Numbered from the stretch's first letter, positions 27,521-37,667 are shown. The stretch: 64,000 nucleotides of DNA from Brevundimonas sp. (GCF_029946145.1 NZ_JAQSDY010000026.1:90813-154812), one strand, 5' to 3'. Numbers and translations are program-made. Notes: generated by a model from the sequence alone, not told the origin.

Positions 27521-27584
27521 GCCGCGGTGTTAGCGGTCGCGGCCGGAGTTGGCCATACGTTCCGTTTTTCGGGTCGCTTCCCGC

Positions 27585-28505
27585 CTATTCGGCCGCCGTC
27601 CTTATCCGCGCCGTCATGTCCCGCGCCAGAGCGTTCGGGATCGGAAAGGTCAGGGCGTAGAGGGCGATCCGCCAACGCCCGTCCTCGCCACGCACCAGAA
27701 CCCCCGTCCCCCGGCTGGTGCCGTAGCCGGCGCTGTCCAGGGCCTCGTCAAACCAGACCACGCAGCGGCAATCCAGTGGAGCGAGGGTCAGGGAGCGGGA
27801 GCGCGGAGTGTAGGTCCAGCCCCTGCCCCGGGCGAAGTAGGGCTCGGCATAGGCCCGGAACCCGGCGATGGACCAGCGCTCGGTCACGTCGGTGCCGATA
27901 TAGGTCGCGTCGGGCGTGAACAGGCCGAAATAAGCCGCCCCGTCCGCCGTCGAGGCCGCCTGATGCAGGGCGTCGAGAGTCGCGGCGGCGGCGGTTTCCT
28001 CGGGCGTGTCGGCGGCCTCGCCCGGAGCGTCGACGACGGGCGTGGCGGCCTCGAAGGCCTTGATCTCGGCCGTCATGACGTTGGCGAGGTCGTTGGGGAT
28101 AGGATAGCTGAGAGCGTAGCGCAGCACGCGCCAGTCGTCGCCGGAGCGGACCAGCATCCCCTCGCCTCGCGCCGTGCCGTAGGTCGTGCTGTCCAGAACC
28201 TCGTCGAACCAGGCGACGCAGGCGCACGGGTCGGGGGCCATGGTGACGTGGCGTTCGCGGGCCGAGTAGGTCCAGCCTTCCCCGCGGGCGAAGATCGGCG
28301 CGGCGAAGGCGAGGAAGGCGTCGCGGTTCCAGCGCTCGGAGGTTTCATTGCCGACCCAGACCAGGTCCGGCGCCAGACGGGCCGCCCAGGCGGCGGAGTC
28401 CGCGCGGGCCGCGGCGGCGTGCATCTGGTCCAGCGCAGCGGCGGCCTGCTGCTCTGGCGCGGTCTGGAACGAAAGCGCCGCAAGGGCTGTGAGGAACAAG
28501 GACAT
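27585..28505 (-). CDS. Tandem NTF2-like (SnoaL/DUF4440-type) protein
   Basis: A 306-residue protein made of two homologous NTF2-fold domains, about residues 21-155 and 170-305. Corresponding pieces are clear: SERWNRDAFLAFAAPIFARG and TERWSIAGFRAYAEPYFARG, then CACVAWFDE and CRCVVWFDE, then ALSYPIPNDLA and ALTFPIPNALA. Each repeat keeps a Cys-x-Cys pair. A short hydrophobic N-terminus (SLFLTALAALSFQTA) may be a signal peptide. Function unknown; catalytic residues are not evident. Confidence 0.75.
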   Translation of the reverse strand: MSLFLTALAALSFQTAPEQQAAAALDQMHAAAARADSAAWAARLAPDLVWVGNETSERWNRDAFLAFAAPIFARGEGWTYSARERHVTMAPDPCACVAWFDEVLDSTTYGTARGEGMLVRSGDDWRVLRYALSYPIPNDLANVMTAEIKAFEAATPVVDAPGEAADTPEETAAAATLDALHQAASTADGAAYFGLFTPDATYIGTDVTERWSIAGFRAYAEPYFARGRGWTYTPRSRSLTLAPLDCRCVVWFDEALDSAGYGTSRGTGVLVRGEDGRWRIALYALTFPIPNALARDMTARIRTAAE

Positions 28506-28608
28506 GGGAGCCTCCGGGGCGTCTGTGTGTCCACGCTAGGCGACCCGGGGGCTTTGGGAAACCGCGGAAGCCTCGCGCCGCGCGCTGACGGGCGTCACGC
28601 ATTTTATT

Positions 28609-28660
28609 TAACCGTCCGGTTGACAACCCTCTCCGTTCAGTTCATTTAACCTCCAAGTTA
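28609..28660 (+). promoter_or_regulatory. Promoter and two ArsR-type operators
   Basis: Two similar sites TAAC-N6-GTTG (28609-28622) and TAAC-N6-GTTA (28647-28660) lie 38 bp apart, each preceded by TT. The first overlaps a consensus -35 TTGACA (28620-28625) and the second falls near the expected -10 and start point. The layout suits repression of the operon by its own first gene, the ArsR-type regulator at 28677. The -10 itself is weak. Confidence 0.5.
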
Positions 28661-28676
28661 GATACGAAGCAGGCCC

Positions 28677-29024
28677 ATGCAGACCGATCCGCTGAGCGCC
28701 AAATTCGCCGCCTTGGCCGACCCGACCCGCCGGGCCATCCTGGCGCGGCTCTGCGAAGGCGAAGCCAGCGTCAACGAGCTGGCCGAACCCTTCGACATGA
28801 GCCTGCCGGCCGTGTCGAAGCATCTGAAGGTGCTGGAGAAGGCGGGGCTGATCAGCCGGGGCCGCGAGGCCCAGTGGCGGCCGGCCCGGCTCGAACCCAT
28901 GGGGATGAAGGGCATCGTCGAGTGGCTGGAGCACTACCGCCGCTACTGGGACGCCAGCTTCGACCGCCTCGACGCCTATCTCAAGAAAATCCAGAAAGGA
29001 AACCCCCATGGCCCAGGAAACTGA
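28677..29024 (+). CDS. ArsR-family transcriptional regulator
   Basis: A 115-residue winged-helix repressor. The helix-turn-helix reads ADPTRRAILARLCEGEASVNEL ... MSLPAVSKHLKVLEKAGLISRG in two parts, followed by the wing REAQWRPARLEP. It has no cysteine metal site; this subgroup (SdpR/YczG-like) usually precedes SRPBCC (AHSA1) genes, as here. Probably autoregulates through the two TAAC-N6-GTTR sites upstream. Its stop overlaps the next gene by 17 bp. Confidence 0.9.
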   Translation: MQTDPLSAKFAALADPTRRAILARLCEGEASVNELAEPFDMSLPAVSKHLKVLEKAGLISRGREAQWRPARLEPMGMKGIVEWLEHYRRYWDASFDRLDAYLKKIQKGNPHGPGN

Positions 29025-29511
29025 CGGCAATCCCTGCGACACCGACGGCGTGGCCCATCAGCACGCCCTTGTCCTGCGCCGCGTTCTGGACGCCACGCCC
29101 GAGCAGATATGGAAGGCCTGGATGACGCCGGAACTGCTGCAGCAGTGGTTCGCGCCGCGCCCGTGGACGATTTCGGACGTCAAGGTGGATCCCCGTCCCG
29201 GCGGCGTGTTCAACTTCATCATGCACGGCCCGGACGGCGAACGCTTTCCCAACAGTGGCGTTTTTCTCGAGGTGGTTCCGAACCGCAAATGGATCACGAC
29301 CGACGCCTTGACCCCGGACTGGCAGCCCGCCGGCCAACCGTTCATGGTGGCCACGGTCGAACTGACCCCGAGGGACGACGGCAAGACCGACTATGTCGCC
29401 ACGGCGCGCCACTGGAACGCCGAGACGATGAAGCAGCACGAGGCCATGGGCTTCCATGAAGGCTGGGGCACGTGCGCCGACCAGCTGGCCGGGTTGCTGA
29501 AGACGCACTGA
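29008..29511 (+). CDS. SRPBCC (AHSA1-like) protein 1
   Basis: A 167-residue START-fold protein with a hydrophobic pocket. Family marks: LRRVLDATPEQIWKAWMTPELLQQWF (in the first 50 residues), RPGGVFNFIMHGPDG, and the C-terminal HEGWGTCADQLAGLL helix. Ligand unknown. Starts inside the ArsR gene's 3' end with a good AAAGGAAACC-type site. It is one of three paralogues in this operon. Confidence 0.85.
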   Translation: MAQETDGNPCDTDGVAHQHALVLRRVLDATPEQIWKAWMTPELLQQWFAPRPWTISDVKVDPRPGGVFNFIMHGPDGERFPNSGVFLEVVPNRKWITTDALTPDWQPAGQPFMVATVELTPRDDGKTDYVATARHWNAETMKQHEAMGFHEGWGTCADQLAGLLKTH

Positions 29512-29537
29512 CCCGGACCCGCTGAAGAGCCCGCCCG

Positions 29538-30017
29538 ATGACCTTCGTCGACACCGCCGCGCCCCGGCCCACCCTGCAGATGCGGCGCTTCTTCGACGCA
29601 CCGCGCCAGCTGGTCTGGCGGGCCTGGACGAATCCCGAGGTCATGGTGCTGTGGCTGGGTCCGGTCGAATGGCCGGCGGTCAGCGCCACCCAGGACCTGC
29701 GGGTCGGAGGACGGTGGCGCGCCTGCCTGCGCTCGCCCGACACCGGCCAGGATCTGTGGCAGGGCGGGATCTACCGCGAGATCGTTCCCAACGAGCGGCT
29801 GGTCTTCACCTTCCAATGGGACGAGTCGCATGAGGACGGCCCGCCCGTCGACACCCTGGTCACCGTCCAGCTCAGCGATGCGCCAGACGGCGGCACCCTG
29901 ATGGACTTCACCCACGAGGGCCTGAAGTCGGAGGTCAGCCTGGCCGGTCACAAACATGGATGGACCAGCACCTTCGAGCGGCTGGAAGCCTTCCTCGCCC
30001 GCGACACCAACCAGTAA
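29538..30017 (+). CDS. SRPBCC (AHSA1-like) protein 2
   Basis: A 159-residue START-fold protein. It begins TLQMRRFFDAPRQLVWRAWTNPE, continues with LRVGGRWRACLRSPDTG and VPNERLVFTFQWDE, and ends in the helix GHKHGWTSTFERLEAFL. Paralogous to the genes on either side; ligand and partner are unknown. Follows SRPBCC 1 with a 26-bp gap. Confidence 0.85.
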   Translation: MTFVDTAAPRPTLQMRRFFDAPRQLVWRAWTNPEVMVLWLGPVEWPAVSATQDLRVGGRWRACLRSPDTGQDLWQGGIYREIVPNERLVFTFQWDESHEDGPPVDTLVTVQLSDAPDGGTLMDFTHEGLKSEVSLAGHKHGWTSTFERLEAFLARDTNQ

Positions 30018-30069
30018 CGCCCTACCTGGCGTCCAGCATTCGCTTCAAATCATTCAAGGAGGAACGACG

Positions 30070-30510
30070 ATGAAAATCGTGACCAGCCTCAGCTTCCGCG
30101 GCCAGTGCCGCGAAGCCTTCGAGTTCTACGCAAAGGTCCTGGGCGGCGAGATCACCGCCGCCCACCCCTATGGCGACGGCCCGCCCGACATGCCCATCGG
30201 TCCGCAATACAAGGACTGGCTGATGCATTGCTGGCTGCAGGTCGGCGATCAGGCGATCATGGGGGCCGACATGGACGTCGACTGGGCGCCCGGGGTCGAC
30301 AAGCCGAAAAACGGCTTCGACGTCACCCTGCACACCGAAGACAAGGCCGAGGCCCGGCGCTGGTACGACGCCCTGGTCGAAGGCGGCAAGCCGACCATGC
30401 CGTTCGGCGAGACCTTCTGGTCGCCGGGCTACGGCGGACTGACTGACCGGTTCGGCGTGCCGTGGATGGTCAACACCGTGCCGGCGGCTGACTGGAAGCC
30501 GGGCTCATGA
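30070..30510 (+). CDS. VOC-fold PhnB-like protein
   Basis: A 146-residue glyoxalase/bleomycin-resistance fold protein of the PhnB/3-demethylubiquinone methyltransferase-like type. Marks are LSFRGQCREAFEFYAKVLGGEI, the HPYGDGPPDMP loop, and GGLTDRFGVPWMVNT. Function in the operon unknown. The ATG at 30070 has an AAGGAGG site close upstream. Its stop overlaps the ATG of the following DoxX remnant. Confidence 0.87.
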   Translation: MKIVTSLSFRGQCREAFEFYAKVLGGEITAAHPYGDGPPDMPIGPQYKDWLMHCWLQVGDQAIMGADMDVDWAPGVDKPKNGFDVTLHTEDKAEARRWYDALVEGGKPTMPFGETFWSPGYGGLTDRFGVPWMVNTVPAADWKPGS

Positions 30511-30641
30511 AGGCCTCGCCCTCCGTCTGGACCGGCCGGGCGCTGAGCGGGCTGTTCGTCGTATTCATGCTCGCAGCCTCGATCGCGCCGAAATTCCTGA
30601 TGTCCGGCATGGTCTTCCCCATCCGGAGGATCGTAGCATGA
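30507..30641 (+). pseudogene. DoxX-family remnant (N-terminal fragment)
   Basis: A 44-codon frame beginning ATGA over the stop of the VOC gene. It reads MKASPSVWTGRALSGLFVVF and then MLAASIAPKFLMSGM, matching the first membrane helix of DoxX-family proteins, then ends abruptly in FPIRRIVA at the ribosome site of the next gene. A normal DoxX has about 120-140 residues and four helices, so most of the gene appears deleted. It could still make a one-helix peptide and couples translation to SRPBCC 3 (ATGA). Confidence 0.6.
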
Positions 30642-31129
30642 CCGTCGCCGCCTCCATTCCGGAGTCCCTGACCCGGCTCAACATCGTCCGCGAGTTCGAC
30701 GCACCGCGCGCGCTGGTGTGGAAGATGTGGACCGATCCTGCCCACGTTGGCGTGTGGTTCGGCCCCGAACATTTCACCACGCCGGTCGTCCGGATGGATG
30801 TCAGTCCCGGCGGCGCCATTCACATGGTGATGCGGGGTCCGGACGGGAGCGAACACCCCTTTGACGGCCGCTTCATCGCCCTGGACGAACCCGAGCGGCT
30901 GGTGATGCGGACCTGGATCACCCTGCCCGACGGCGACGTCTGGTTCGAGGTCGAACACACTGCGCGGTTCGAGGAGATCGACGGCCGCACCCTGATGCGA
31001 TTCCAGGCCGTGGTCGTCGAGGCCCGTGACGACGCCATCGGCCCGCTCAGCGGCATGGAGACCGGCTGGACCGGCAGCCTGAACAAGCTGGCGGCGCATG
31101 TTCGCGCCGTGGCGGCCGCGGGAGGCTGA
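30638..31129 (+). CDS. SRPBCC (AHSA1-like) protein 3
   Basis: A 163-residue START-fold protein with LNIVREFDAPRALVWKMWTDPAHV, SPGGAIHMVMRGPDGSEH, and C-terminal GMETGWTGSLNKLAAHV. Third paralogue in the operon and closer in sequence layout to protein 1 than 2. Preceded by CCGGAGG; start overlaps the stop of the DoxX remnant. Ligand unknown. Confidence 0.85.
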   Translation: MTVAASIPESLTRLNIVREFDAPRALVWKMWTDPAHVGVWFGPEHFTTPVVRMDVSPGGAIHMVMRGPDGSEHPFDGRFIALDEPERLVMRTWITLPDGDVWFEVEHTARFEEIDGRTLMRFQAVVVEARDDAIGPLSGMETGWTGSLNKLAAHVRAVAAAGG

Positions 31130-31529
31130 TCTGCTGAAGGGACCAATCGCGGAGAATCCCGACGCCTATGTGGCGGGTCTCGAAGGATGGACGCGGCAGC
31201 CGGTCGAGGCCCTGCGGGCCGGCGTCCGAACCGTCGATGGCCTGACCGAGGCCGTCAAATGGGGCCACCTGGTCTACCTCTCGGACGGTCCTGCCCTGCT
31301 GATCCGGGCCGAGGAGGAGCGGATCGTGTTCGGCTTCTGGCGGGGCCAGCGACTGCGCCAGATCGAACCGCGGCTCAGGCCCGGCGGCATGTACGAAATG
31401 GCCTCCGTCATCCTGAGGGAGGGCGAAACCATCGACTCCAAGACCGTGATCGCCCTGACCCGGGCGGCCGTGACCCTGAACGCCGATCTCGGCGACCCCA
31501 CCAAAACCTTGAACAAGGAGAAGACCTGA
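31098..31529 (+). CDS. DUF1801-like protein
   Basis: A 143-residue small protein of the DUF1801/YdhG-like type, with the characteristic VDGLTEAVKWGHLVYLSDG segment and the C-terminal RAAVTLNADLG. Function unknown. The only usable ATG (31098) overlaps the previous gene by 32 bp; the family-like part begins near residue 14, so the start is uncertain. Its stop overlaps the ATG of the alpha/beta hydrolase gene. Confidence 0.7.
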   Translation: MFAPWRPREADLLKGPIAENPDAYVAGLEGWTRQPVEALRAGVRTVDGLTEAVKWGHLVYLSDGPALLIRAEEERIVFGFWRGQRLRQIEPRLRPGGMYEMASVILREGETIDSKTVIALTRAAVTLNADLGDPTKTLNKEKT

Positions 31530-32494
31530 TGACCCGACTGCCATTCAACCGCTTCGCCATTCTGGCGGCGGCCTCGGTGCTGGCCATGACGACGGCGGGT
31601 GCGCCGGCCGTGGCCCAGACTTCGACACCCGCCCCTGCCCCCGCGGCGACGCCCACGGCCCAGGCGGCTCCGCGCGAAGCCTCCGCCCCCGTCGAGGGCG
31701 GCGAGGTTCGCTATTTTGTTCACGGCGACCTGAACTCCGACAAGACGCCGGTGGTGGTGCTGCATGGCGCCTTCATGTCGTCAGACGCGATGAAGCCGCT
31801 GACCGATCGGCTTGGGGACCGACCCCTGATCGTCGTTGACCAGCGCGGCCACGGCCGAACCGGCGACCTGCCCGGACCGATCACCTATGAGAACCTCGCC
31901 GATGACATCGCCGCCGTGCTGTCAGACGCCGGCGTCCCCAAGGCGGACGTGGTCGGCTATTCGATGGGCGCCGGCGCGGCCCTGCAGCTGGCGCTGCGTC
32001 ATCCGGAGCGCGTCGACCATCTGGTCCTGGCCTCGGTCAGTTTCAACGAGGCGGGCAACCTGCCGGGCTTCGCCGGGATGATGGACGGAATCACTCCCGA
32101 GGTGTTCGCGGGCTCGGCCATGGAGCGGGAGTTCAAACGTCTGGCCCCGAACCTCGACGCCTTCGCGTCCGTGGTCAACAAGATCAAGGTCATGGACCGC
32201 GGCCAGGACTGGTCCGCCGAACAGATCCGCGCCCTGACCTCGCCGACCTTCATCATCATCGGCGACCATGACATCGTGATGCCGGAACACGCCGTCGAAC
32301 TGTACCGGCTGCGCGGCGGCGGCGACACGGCGCGGGCGTCCCAGCCCTTCCTGAGCGAGGCCCCGCCGGCCCGTCTGGCCATCCTGCCAGCCAGCTCGCA
32401 CATCGAGGTGTTCGGGGATCCGGCGCTGCTGGCGGCGATGATCCTGCCGTTCCTCGACGACGCCACCCGCCCGATACCGCCGGGCTTCTTCTAG
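31529..32494 (+). CDS. Exported alpha/beta hydrolase
   Basis: A 321-residue alpha/beta-fold hydrolase. The first 30 residues (NRFAILAAASVLAMTTAGAP, ending AVAQ) are a signal peptide, then a proline/alanine-rich linker to about 50. The domain has the oxyanion HGAFMSS, DQRGHGRT, nucleophile Ser in GYSMGAGA, Asp in GDHDIVMP and His near ASSHIEVF. Substrate unknown. It has a GGAGAAG site and overlaps the preceding stop. Confidence 0.87.
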   Translation: MTRLPFNRFAILAAASVLAMTTAGAPAVAQTSTPAPAPAATPTAQAAPREASAPVEGGEVRYFVHGDLNSDKTPVVVLHGAFMSSDAMKPLTDRLGDRPLIVVDQRGHGRTGDLPGPITYENLADDIAAVLSDAGVPKADVVGYSMGAGAALQLALRHPERVDHLVLASVSFNEAGNLPGFAGMMDGITPEVFAGSAMEREFKRLAPNLDAFASVVNKIKVMDRGQDWSAEQIRALTSPTFIIIGDHDIVMPEHAVELYRLRGGGDTARASQPFLSEAPPARLAILPASSHIEVFGDPALLAAMILPFLDDATRPIPPGFF

Positions 32495-32511
32495 GCGATC
32501 GGCGAGGAGCC

Positions 32512-33177
32512 ATGACCATGCGCAGGATCAGAGCCGCCACCTTCATCAGCCTGGACGGCGTCATGCAGGCCCCGGGCGGACCCACCGAGGATCCGCGCGG
32601 GGGTTTCGCCCATGGCGGCTGGGTGGCCCCCTTCTGGGATGACGCCCTCGGCGAGCTGATGGGCGACGCCATGGGCGAGGATTACGACCTGCTGCTGGGC
32701 CGCAGGACCTATGAGATCTTCGCCGCCTACTGGCCGCACCAGGACGACGAGATAGGCCGCACCTTCAACGCCGTCAGAAAGTACGTCGCCGCCGGACCCG
32801 ACACGCCGCTGGACTGGGCCCCCAGCCACCGGCTGGAAGGCGACCTGGCCGGGACGGTGCGGGCGCTGAAGGCCACCAAGGGGCGCGACCTGCTGATCCA
32901 GGGATCGAGCGAAGTCATTCACACCCTGCTGGCGAACGACCTGATCGACCAGCTGACGGTCCTGACCTTCCCGGTCGTGCTGGGCCGCGGCAAGCGGCTG
33001 TTCGATGACGCGTCGCGCCCGCACGCCTGGACGCTTGTGAGCAGCAAGGCGACGGGCACGGGTGTCATCGTCGGCACGTACCGCCTCGCCGGCGAGGTTC
33101 CCACCGGGACATTCGGCCCCGACACACCCGGCGAAGCCGAACTGATGCGACGAGCGCGCTGGGCCAGCGAGGACTGA
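32512..33177 (+). CDS. RibD C-terminal / dihydrofolate reductase-like protein
   Basis: A 221-residue member of the DHFR-like RibD_C group (YyaP/YwjB type), not a housekeeping FolA. Marks are ATFISLDGVMQAPGG, LLLGRRTYEIFAAYWP, LLIQGSSEVIHTLL and FPVVLGRGKRLF. It probably binds NADPH; substrate unknown. Last gene of the ArsR-led operon; such DHFR-like genes often accompany SRPBCC and DUF1801 genes. Confidence 0.85.
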   Translation: MTMRRIRAATFISLDGVMQAPGGPTEDPRGGFAHGGWVAPFWDDALGELMGDAMGEDYDLLLGRRTYEIFAAYWPHQDDEIGRTFNAVRKYVAAGPDTPLDWAPSHRLEGDLAGTVRALKATKGRDLLIQGSSEVIHTLLANDLIDQLTVLTFPVVLGRGKRLFDDASRPHAWTLVSSKATGTGVIVGTYRLAGEVPTGTFGPDTPGEAELMRRARWASED

Positions 33178-33232
33178 CAACGGTCCGCCTACGCAGTCTA
33201 CCGGGCTGGCCATGGCGGGTCAGGGCGCCTAG

Positions 33233-34756
<1,524 letters not shown>

Positions 34757-34759
34757 TGG

Positions 34760-35989
34760 TCAGCGCGCCATCGTGGTGGGGACGTCGCGGCCCAGCGCCT
34801 CGGCCATTCCCTGCTGCGACAGCAGGAAGACCGCGTCGCGCTGATGGAAATTATTGGACAGCACGATCACCGTGACGTCCTCGTCCGGCTGCCAGGTCAT
34901 CAGATTGCGGAAGCCCGACCAGCTGCCGGTGTGGAAAATCTGACGGTCCAGGAAGGGCGGCGAGACGCGCTGGCCGATGCTGTTGACGAAGACCCCGAAG
35001 CCCCAGTCGCGACGCTGACGGCCCCGTTCGGGCGGCGCGCTCTCAGGCGCGTGGTCGGCGATCATCATGGCGTAGCTGCGAGGGGTCAGCAGCTGGCCGC
35101 GATGCAGGGCCCGCTCCCAGACCAGCAGGTCGTCCAGCGTCGAATACAGGGCGCCGGCGGCGAAGATGATGCTGACATTGGCGTCCGGCTGGGGCGACGG
35201 ACCGCCGCCACCAAGGTTGGCGTAGCCCATGACCACGTCCGACAGGCCGTCGTCGTAGCCGGTGTCAGCCATGCCCAGCGGCTTGAAGAAGGCCTGCTGC
35301 AGATAGTCGTGGAGCGGCATGCCCGAGGCCTTTTCGACCACGGCTCCGAGCAGGTTGTAACCGGCATTGTTGTAGCGAACCTTGGTTCCGGGAGAGAACT
35401 GGAGGCCGTATTGTTTTGACTCTTCAGTCAATTCCTCCGGTGTCGCGGGCGTGACGCGGCGAATGCCCCAGGCGGGGCGGGCCATCAGGTCAGGCACGCC
35501 CGAACTGTGCGACAGCAGATGGTTGAGGCGGATCGGCTCCCACGCCGCCGGACACGGCTGGATCCATTTGCACAGGGGATCATGGGTCGACAGCACGCTC
35601 TCGTCCTGCAGCCTCAGGATAGCGGCGGCGGTGAACTGTTTGCTGATCGAGGCGAGGCGGAAACGCGAGTTCAGTTGCAGCGGCGCGCCCTGGCTGCGGT
35701 CGGCGAAACCGTGGACCTGCCGGTACAGGACCTGATCGCCGCGCGCGACCAGAACGCCGCCGGTGAACTGGCCCGAGCCGCCCCAGCGATCAAGCTGGGC
35801 CTTCAGGGCCGGCAGGGTCTCGACCACCTCGACCGGCGGTCGCGGCGGCAGGGGCCTGGAGGCGGGTGAGACGGCTTCAGGCCGGACACTGGCCCAGGCG
35901 ACGAGCGCCGCCGCCACGAGCAGCAGGACAGCCAGAACGACGATCACAAGCCGGGGATGCCCCCCGGCGTTTCTGGGTACGTTGAACAC
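34760..35989 (-). CDS. Membrane-anchored serine hydrolase, beta-lactamase (class C/EstB) family
   Basis: A 409-residue serine hydrolase. An N-terminal membrane helix (LVIVVLAVLLLVAAALVAW) anchors the catalytic domain outside. Motifs are the nucleophile SxxK in LASISKQF, YNNAGYN at the YxN position and FHTGSW at the KTG position. Such proteins are often esterases or D-aminopeptidases, less often true beta-lactamases. The GTG at 35989, six bases after the era stop, is preferred; an upstream ATG would overlap era by 55 bp. Confidence 0.83.
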   Translation of the reverse strand: MFNVPRNAGGHPRLVIVVLAVLLLVAAALVAWASVRPEAVSPASRPLPPRPPVEVVETLPALKAQLDRWGGSGQFTGGVLVARGDQVLYRQVHGFADRSQGAPLQLNSRFRLASISKQFTAAAILRLQDESVLSTHDPLCKWIQPCPAAWEPIRLNHLLSHSSGVPDLMARPAWGIRRVTPATPEELTEESKQYGLQFSPGTKVRYNNAGYNLLGAVVEKASGMPLHDYLQQAFFKPLGMADTGYDDGLSDVVMGYANLGGGGPSPQPDANVSIIFAAGALYSTLDDLLVWERALHRGQLLTPRSYAMMIADHAPESAPPERGRQRRDWGFGVFVNSIGQRVSPPFLDRQIFHTGSWSGFRNLMTWQPDEDVTVIVLSNNFHQRDAVFLLSQQGMAEALGRDVPTTMAR

Positions 35990-35994
35990 TTGTA

Positions 35995-36942
35995 CTAGAC
36001 GTCGAAATCCAGCCCGAACTGGGCGTAAAGGGCGCGGGAATCCTGCCATTTCGGGTCGACCTTGACCGTCAGGAACAGGTGGACGGGACGGTCGAGCAGC
36101 TCGGTCAGCTCCTCACGCGACTTCTGGCCGATCCATTTCAGCGTCTGGCCGCCCTTGCCCAGCACGATGGGCCGCTGGCTCTCGCGCTCGACATAGATGG
36201 TCTGTTCGATCCGGGCCGAGCCGTCGGCCTTGTCCTCGAACGCGGTGGTCTCGACGGCCGCCGAATAGGGCAGTTCCTCGTGGACGCGCAGATAGACCTT
36301 CTCGCGGGTGATCTCGGCGGCCAGAACGCGCATCGGCACGTCGGCCGACTGGTCTTCCGGATAGAGCCAGGGCCCCTTGGGCATGGCGCGGGCCAGGCGC
36401 TGCTTCAGGTCGTCGACGCCGTCGCCGCTGAGCGCCGAGATCATATAGACCTCGGAATAGACGCCGGTTTCGAACATGGCCTGCGAAAGGGCCAGCAGGG
36501 TGTCGCGGCGCATGCCGTCGATCTTGTTCAGGGCCAGGATGACCTTGGTCCCCGTCGCCTTGAGATTGGCGATGATGGTCTCGGTGTCCTCGGCCGAGCG
36601 GCGGTCGGCGGCCTGGCCTTCCTTGCCTTCGGAAGCGATATGCGAGGCGGCGTCGATCAGGTGGACGACCACGTCGGCGTCCGAGGCGCCGCCCCAGGCC
36701 GAGGCGACCATGGCCCGGTCCAGACGTCGGCGGGGGGTGAAGATGCCGGGGGTGTCGACCAGCACGATCTGGGCGTCGCCCTCGATGGCGATGCCGCGCA
36801 CGGGAAAGCGCGTGGTCTGGACCTTCTGGGTGACGATCGAGACCTTGGTTCCCGTCAGACGATTGACCAGAGTGGACTTCCCGGCGTTCGGGGCGCCGAT
36901 GATGGCGGCGAAGCCGGCGCTCTGGTTTTCAGGGTTGGTCAA
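35995..36942 (-). CDS. era: GTPase Era
   Basis: Essential GTPase for 16S rRNA maturation and 30S assembly. The 315-residue protein has G1 IGAPNAGKST, G3 DTPG, G4 LNKID, and a C-terminal KH domain with VLGKGGQTLKWIGQKSREEL. Its ATG overlaps the rnc stop (ATGA), so it is coupled to RNase III. In this genome the next gene is a serine hydrolase instead of recO. Confidence 0.95.
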   Translation of the reverse strand: MTNPENQSAGFAAIIGAPNAGKSTLVNRLTGTKVSIVTQKVQTTRFPVRGIAIEGDAQIVLVDTPGIFTPRRRLDRAMVASAWGGASDADVVVHLIDAASHIASEGKEGQAADRRSAEDTETIIANLKATGTKVILALNKIDGMRRDTLLALSQAMFETGVYSEVYMISALSGDGVDDLKQRLARAMPKGPWLYPEDQSADVPMRVLAAEITREKVYLRVHEELPYSAAVETTAFEDKADGSARIEQTIYVERESQRPIVLGKGGQTLKWIGQKSREELTELLDRPVHLFLTVKVDPKWQDSRALYAQFGLDFDV

Positions 36943-37667
36943 ATCACGCCTTCACGCTGCAGCAGGCCGATGGCGGCCGCTTTCTCCGCGTCCTGACGCG
37001 AACGGCCTTGCGCGGTCAAGGGCGGATATCCTGTCACGCTGACTTCGACGGTGAAGGTCGGGGCGTGATCCGAGCCCTTGCGTTCGACGATACGGTAGAC
37101 GGGCAAAGGCTTTGCGTGGGCCAGGGCCCACTCCTGCAGGGCCGATTTCGGATTGGTCAGGGATTTGCGCGGCGGAGCCGACAGTTCGTCAGCCCACGTC
37201 CGGTCGAACACGGCGCGGGCGGCGTCGATGCCGCCGTCGAACCAGGCCGCGGCGAGGATCGCCTCCATGGCGTCGCCCAGAACGCCCTCGCGCCGGCGGC
37301 CGCCCTGCTTGGCCTCGCCCGGCGACAGGCGCATGGCGTCGCCAACTCCGACGGCCTCGGCCACGCGGGCGCAGGCGGACTTGTCGACGAGGGCGTGGAG
37401 GCGTGAGGACATCTCGCCCTCGTCGGCGTCGGGATAGTCGCGCATCAGACGGTCGGCGACCAGCAGGCCCAGCACCCGGTCGCCCAGGAATTCGAGCCTC
37501 TGGTTGTCGGCGAACAGCCGACCGCGGGCGTCCCGTTCCGCCCCCTCCCCCACGCTGGCGTGGGTGAGGGCGAGATCCAGCAGGGCCGGATCCCTGAAGT
37601 CGTGTCCGAGTCGGCGTGTCAGCGCCCGGACAGCCTCGGCCCGTCGGTCCGAGGACCTGGCAGCCAT
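36939..37667 (-). CDS. rnc: Ribonuclease III
   Basis: Double-strand-specific RNase for rRNA processing and antisense regulation. The 242-residue protein has the signature NQRLEFLGDRVLGL, the second acidic cluster EGVLGDAMEAILAA, and a C-terminal dsRNA-binding domain (PKSALQEWALAHAKPLPVY ... GRSRQDAEKAAAIGLL). ATG at 37667 overlaps the lepB stop by one base. Confidence 0.95.
   Translation of the reverse strand: MAARSSDRRAEAVRALTRRLGHDFRDPALLDLALTHASVGEGAERDARGRLFADNQRLEFLGDRVLGLLVADRLMRDYPDADEGEMSSRLHALVDKSACARVAEAVGVGDAMRLSPGEAKQGGRRREGVLGDAMEAILAAAWFDGGIDAARAVFDRTWADELSAPPRKSLTNPKSALQEWALAHAKPLPVYRIVERKGSDHAPTFTVEVSVTGYPPLTAQGRSRQDAEKAAAIGLLQREGVI

Noticed and set aside
35000..35989. Resistance beta-lactamase
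   Set aside because: The SxxK/YxN/HTG pattern and membrane anchor fit the broad serine hydrolase group; nothing supports drug resistance specifically.
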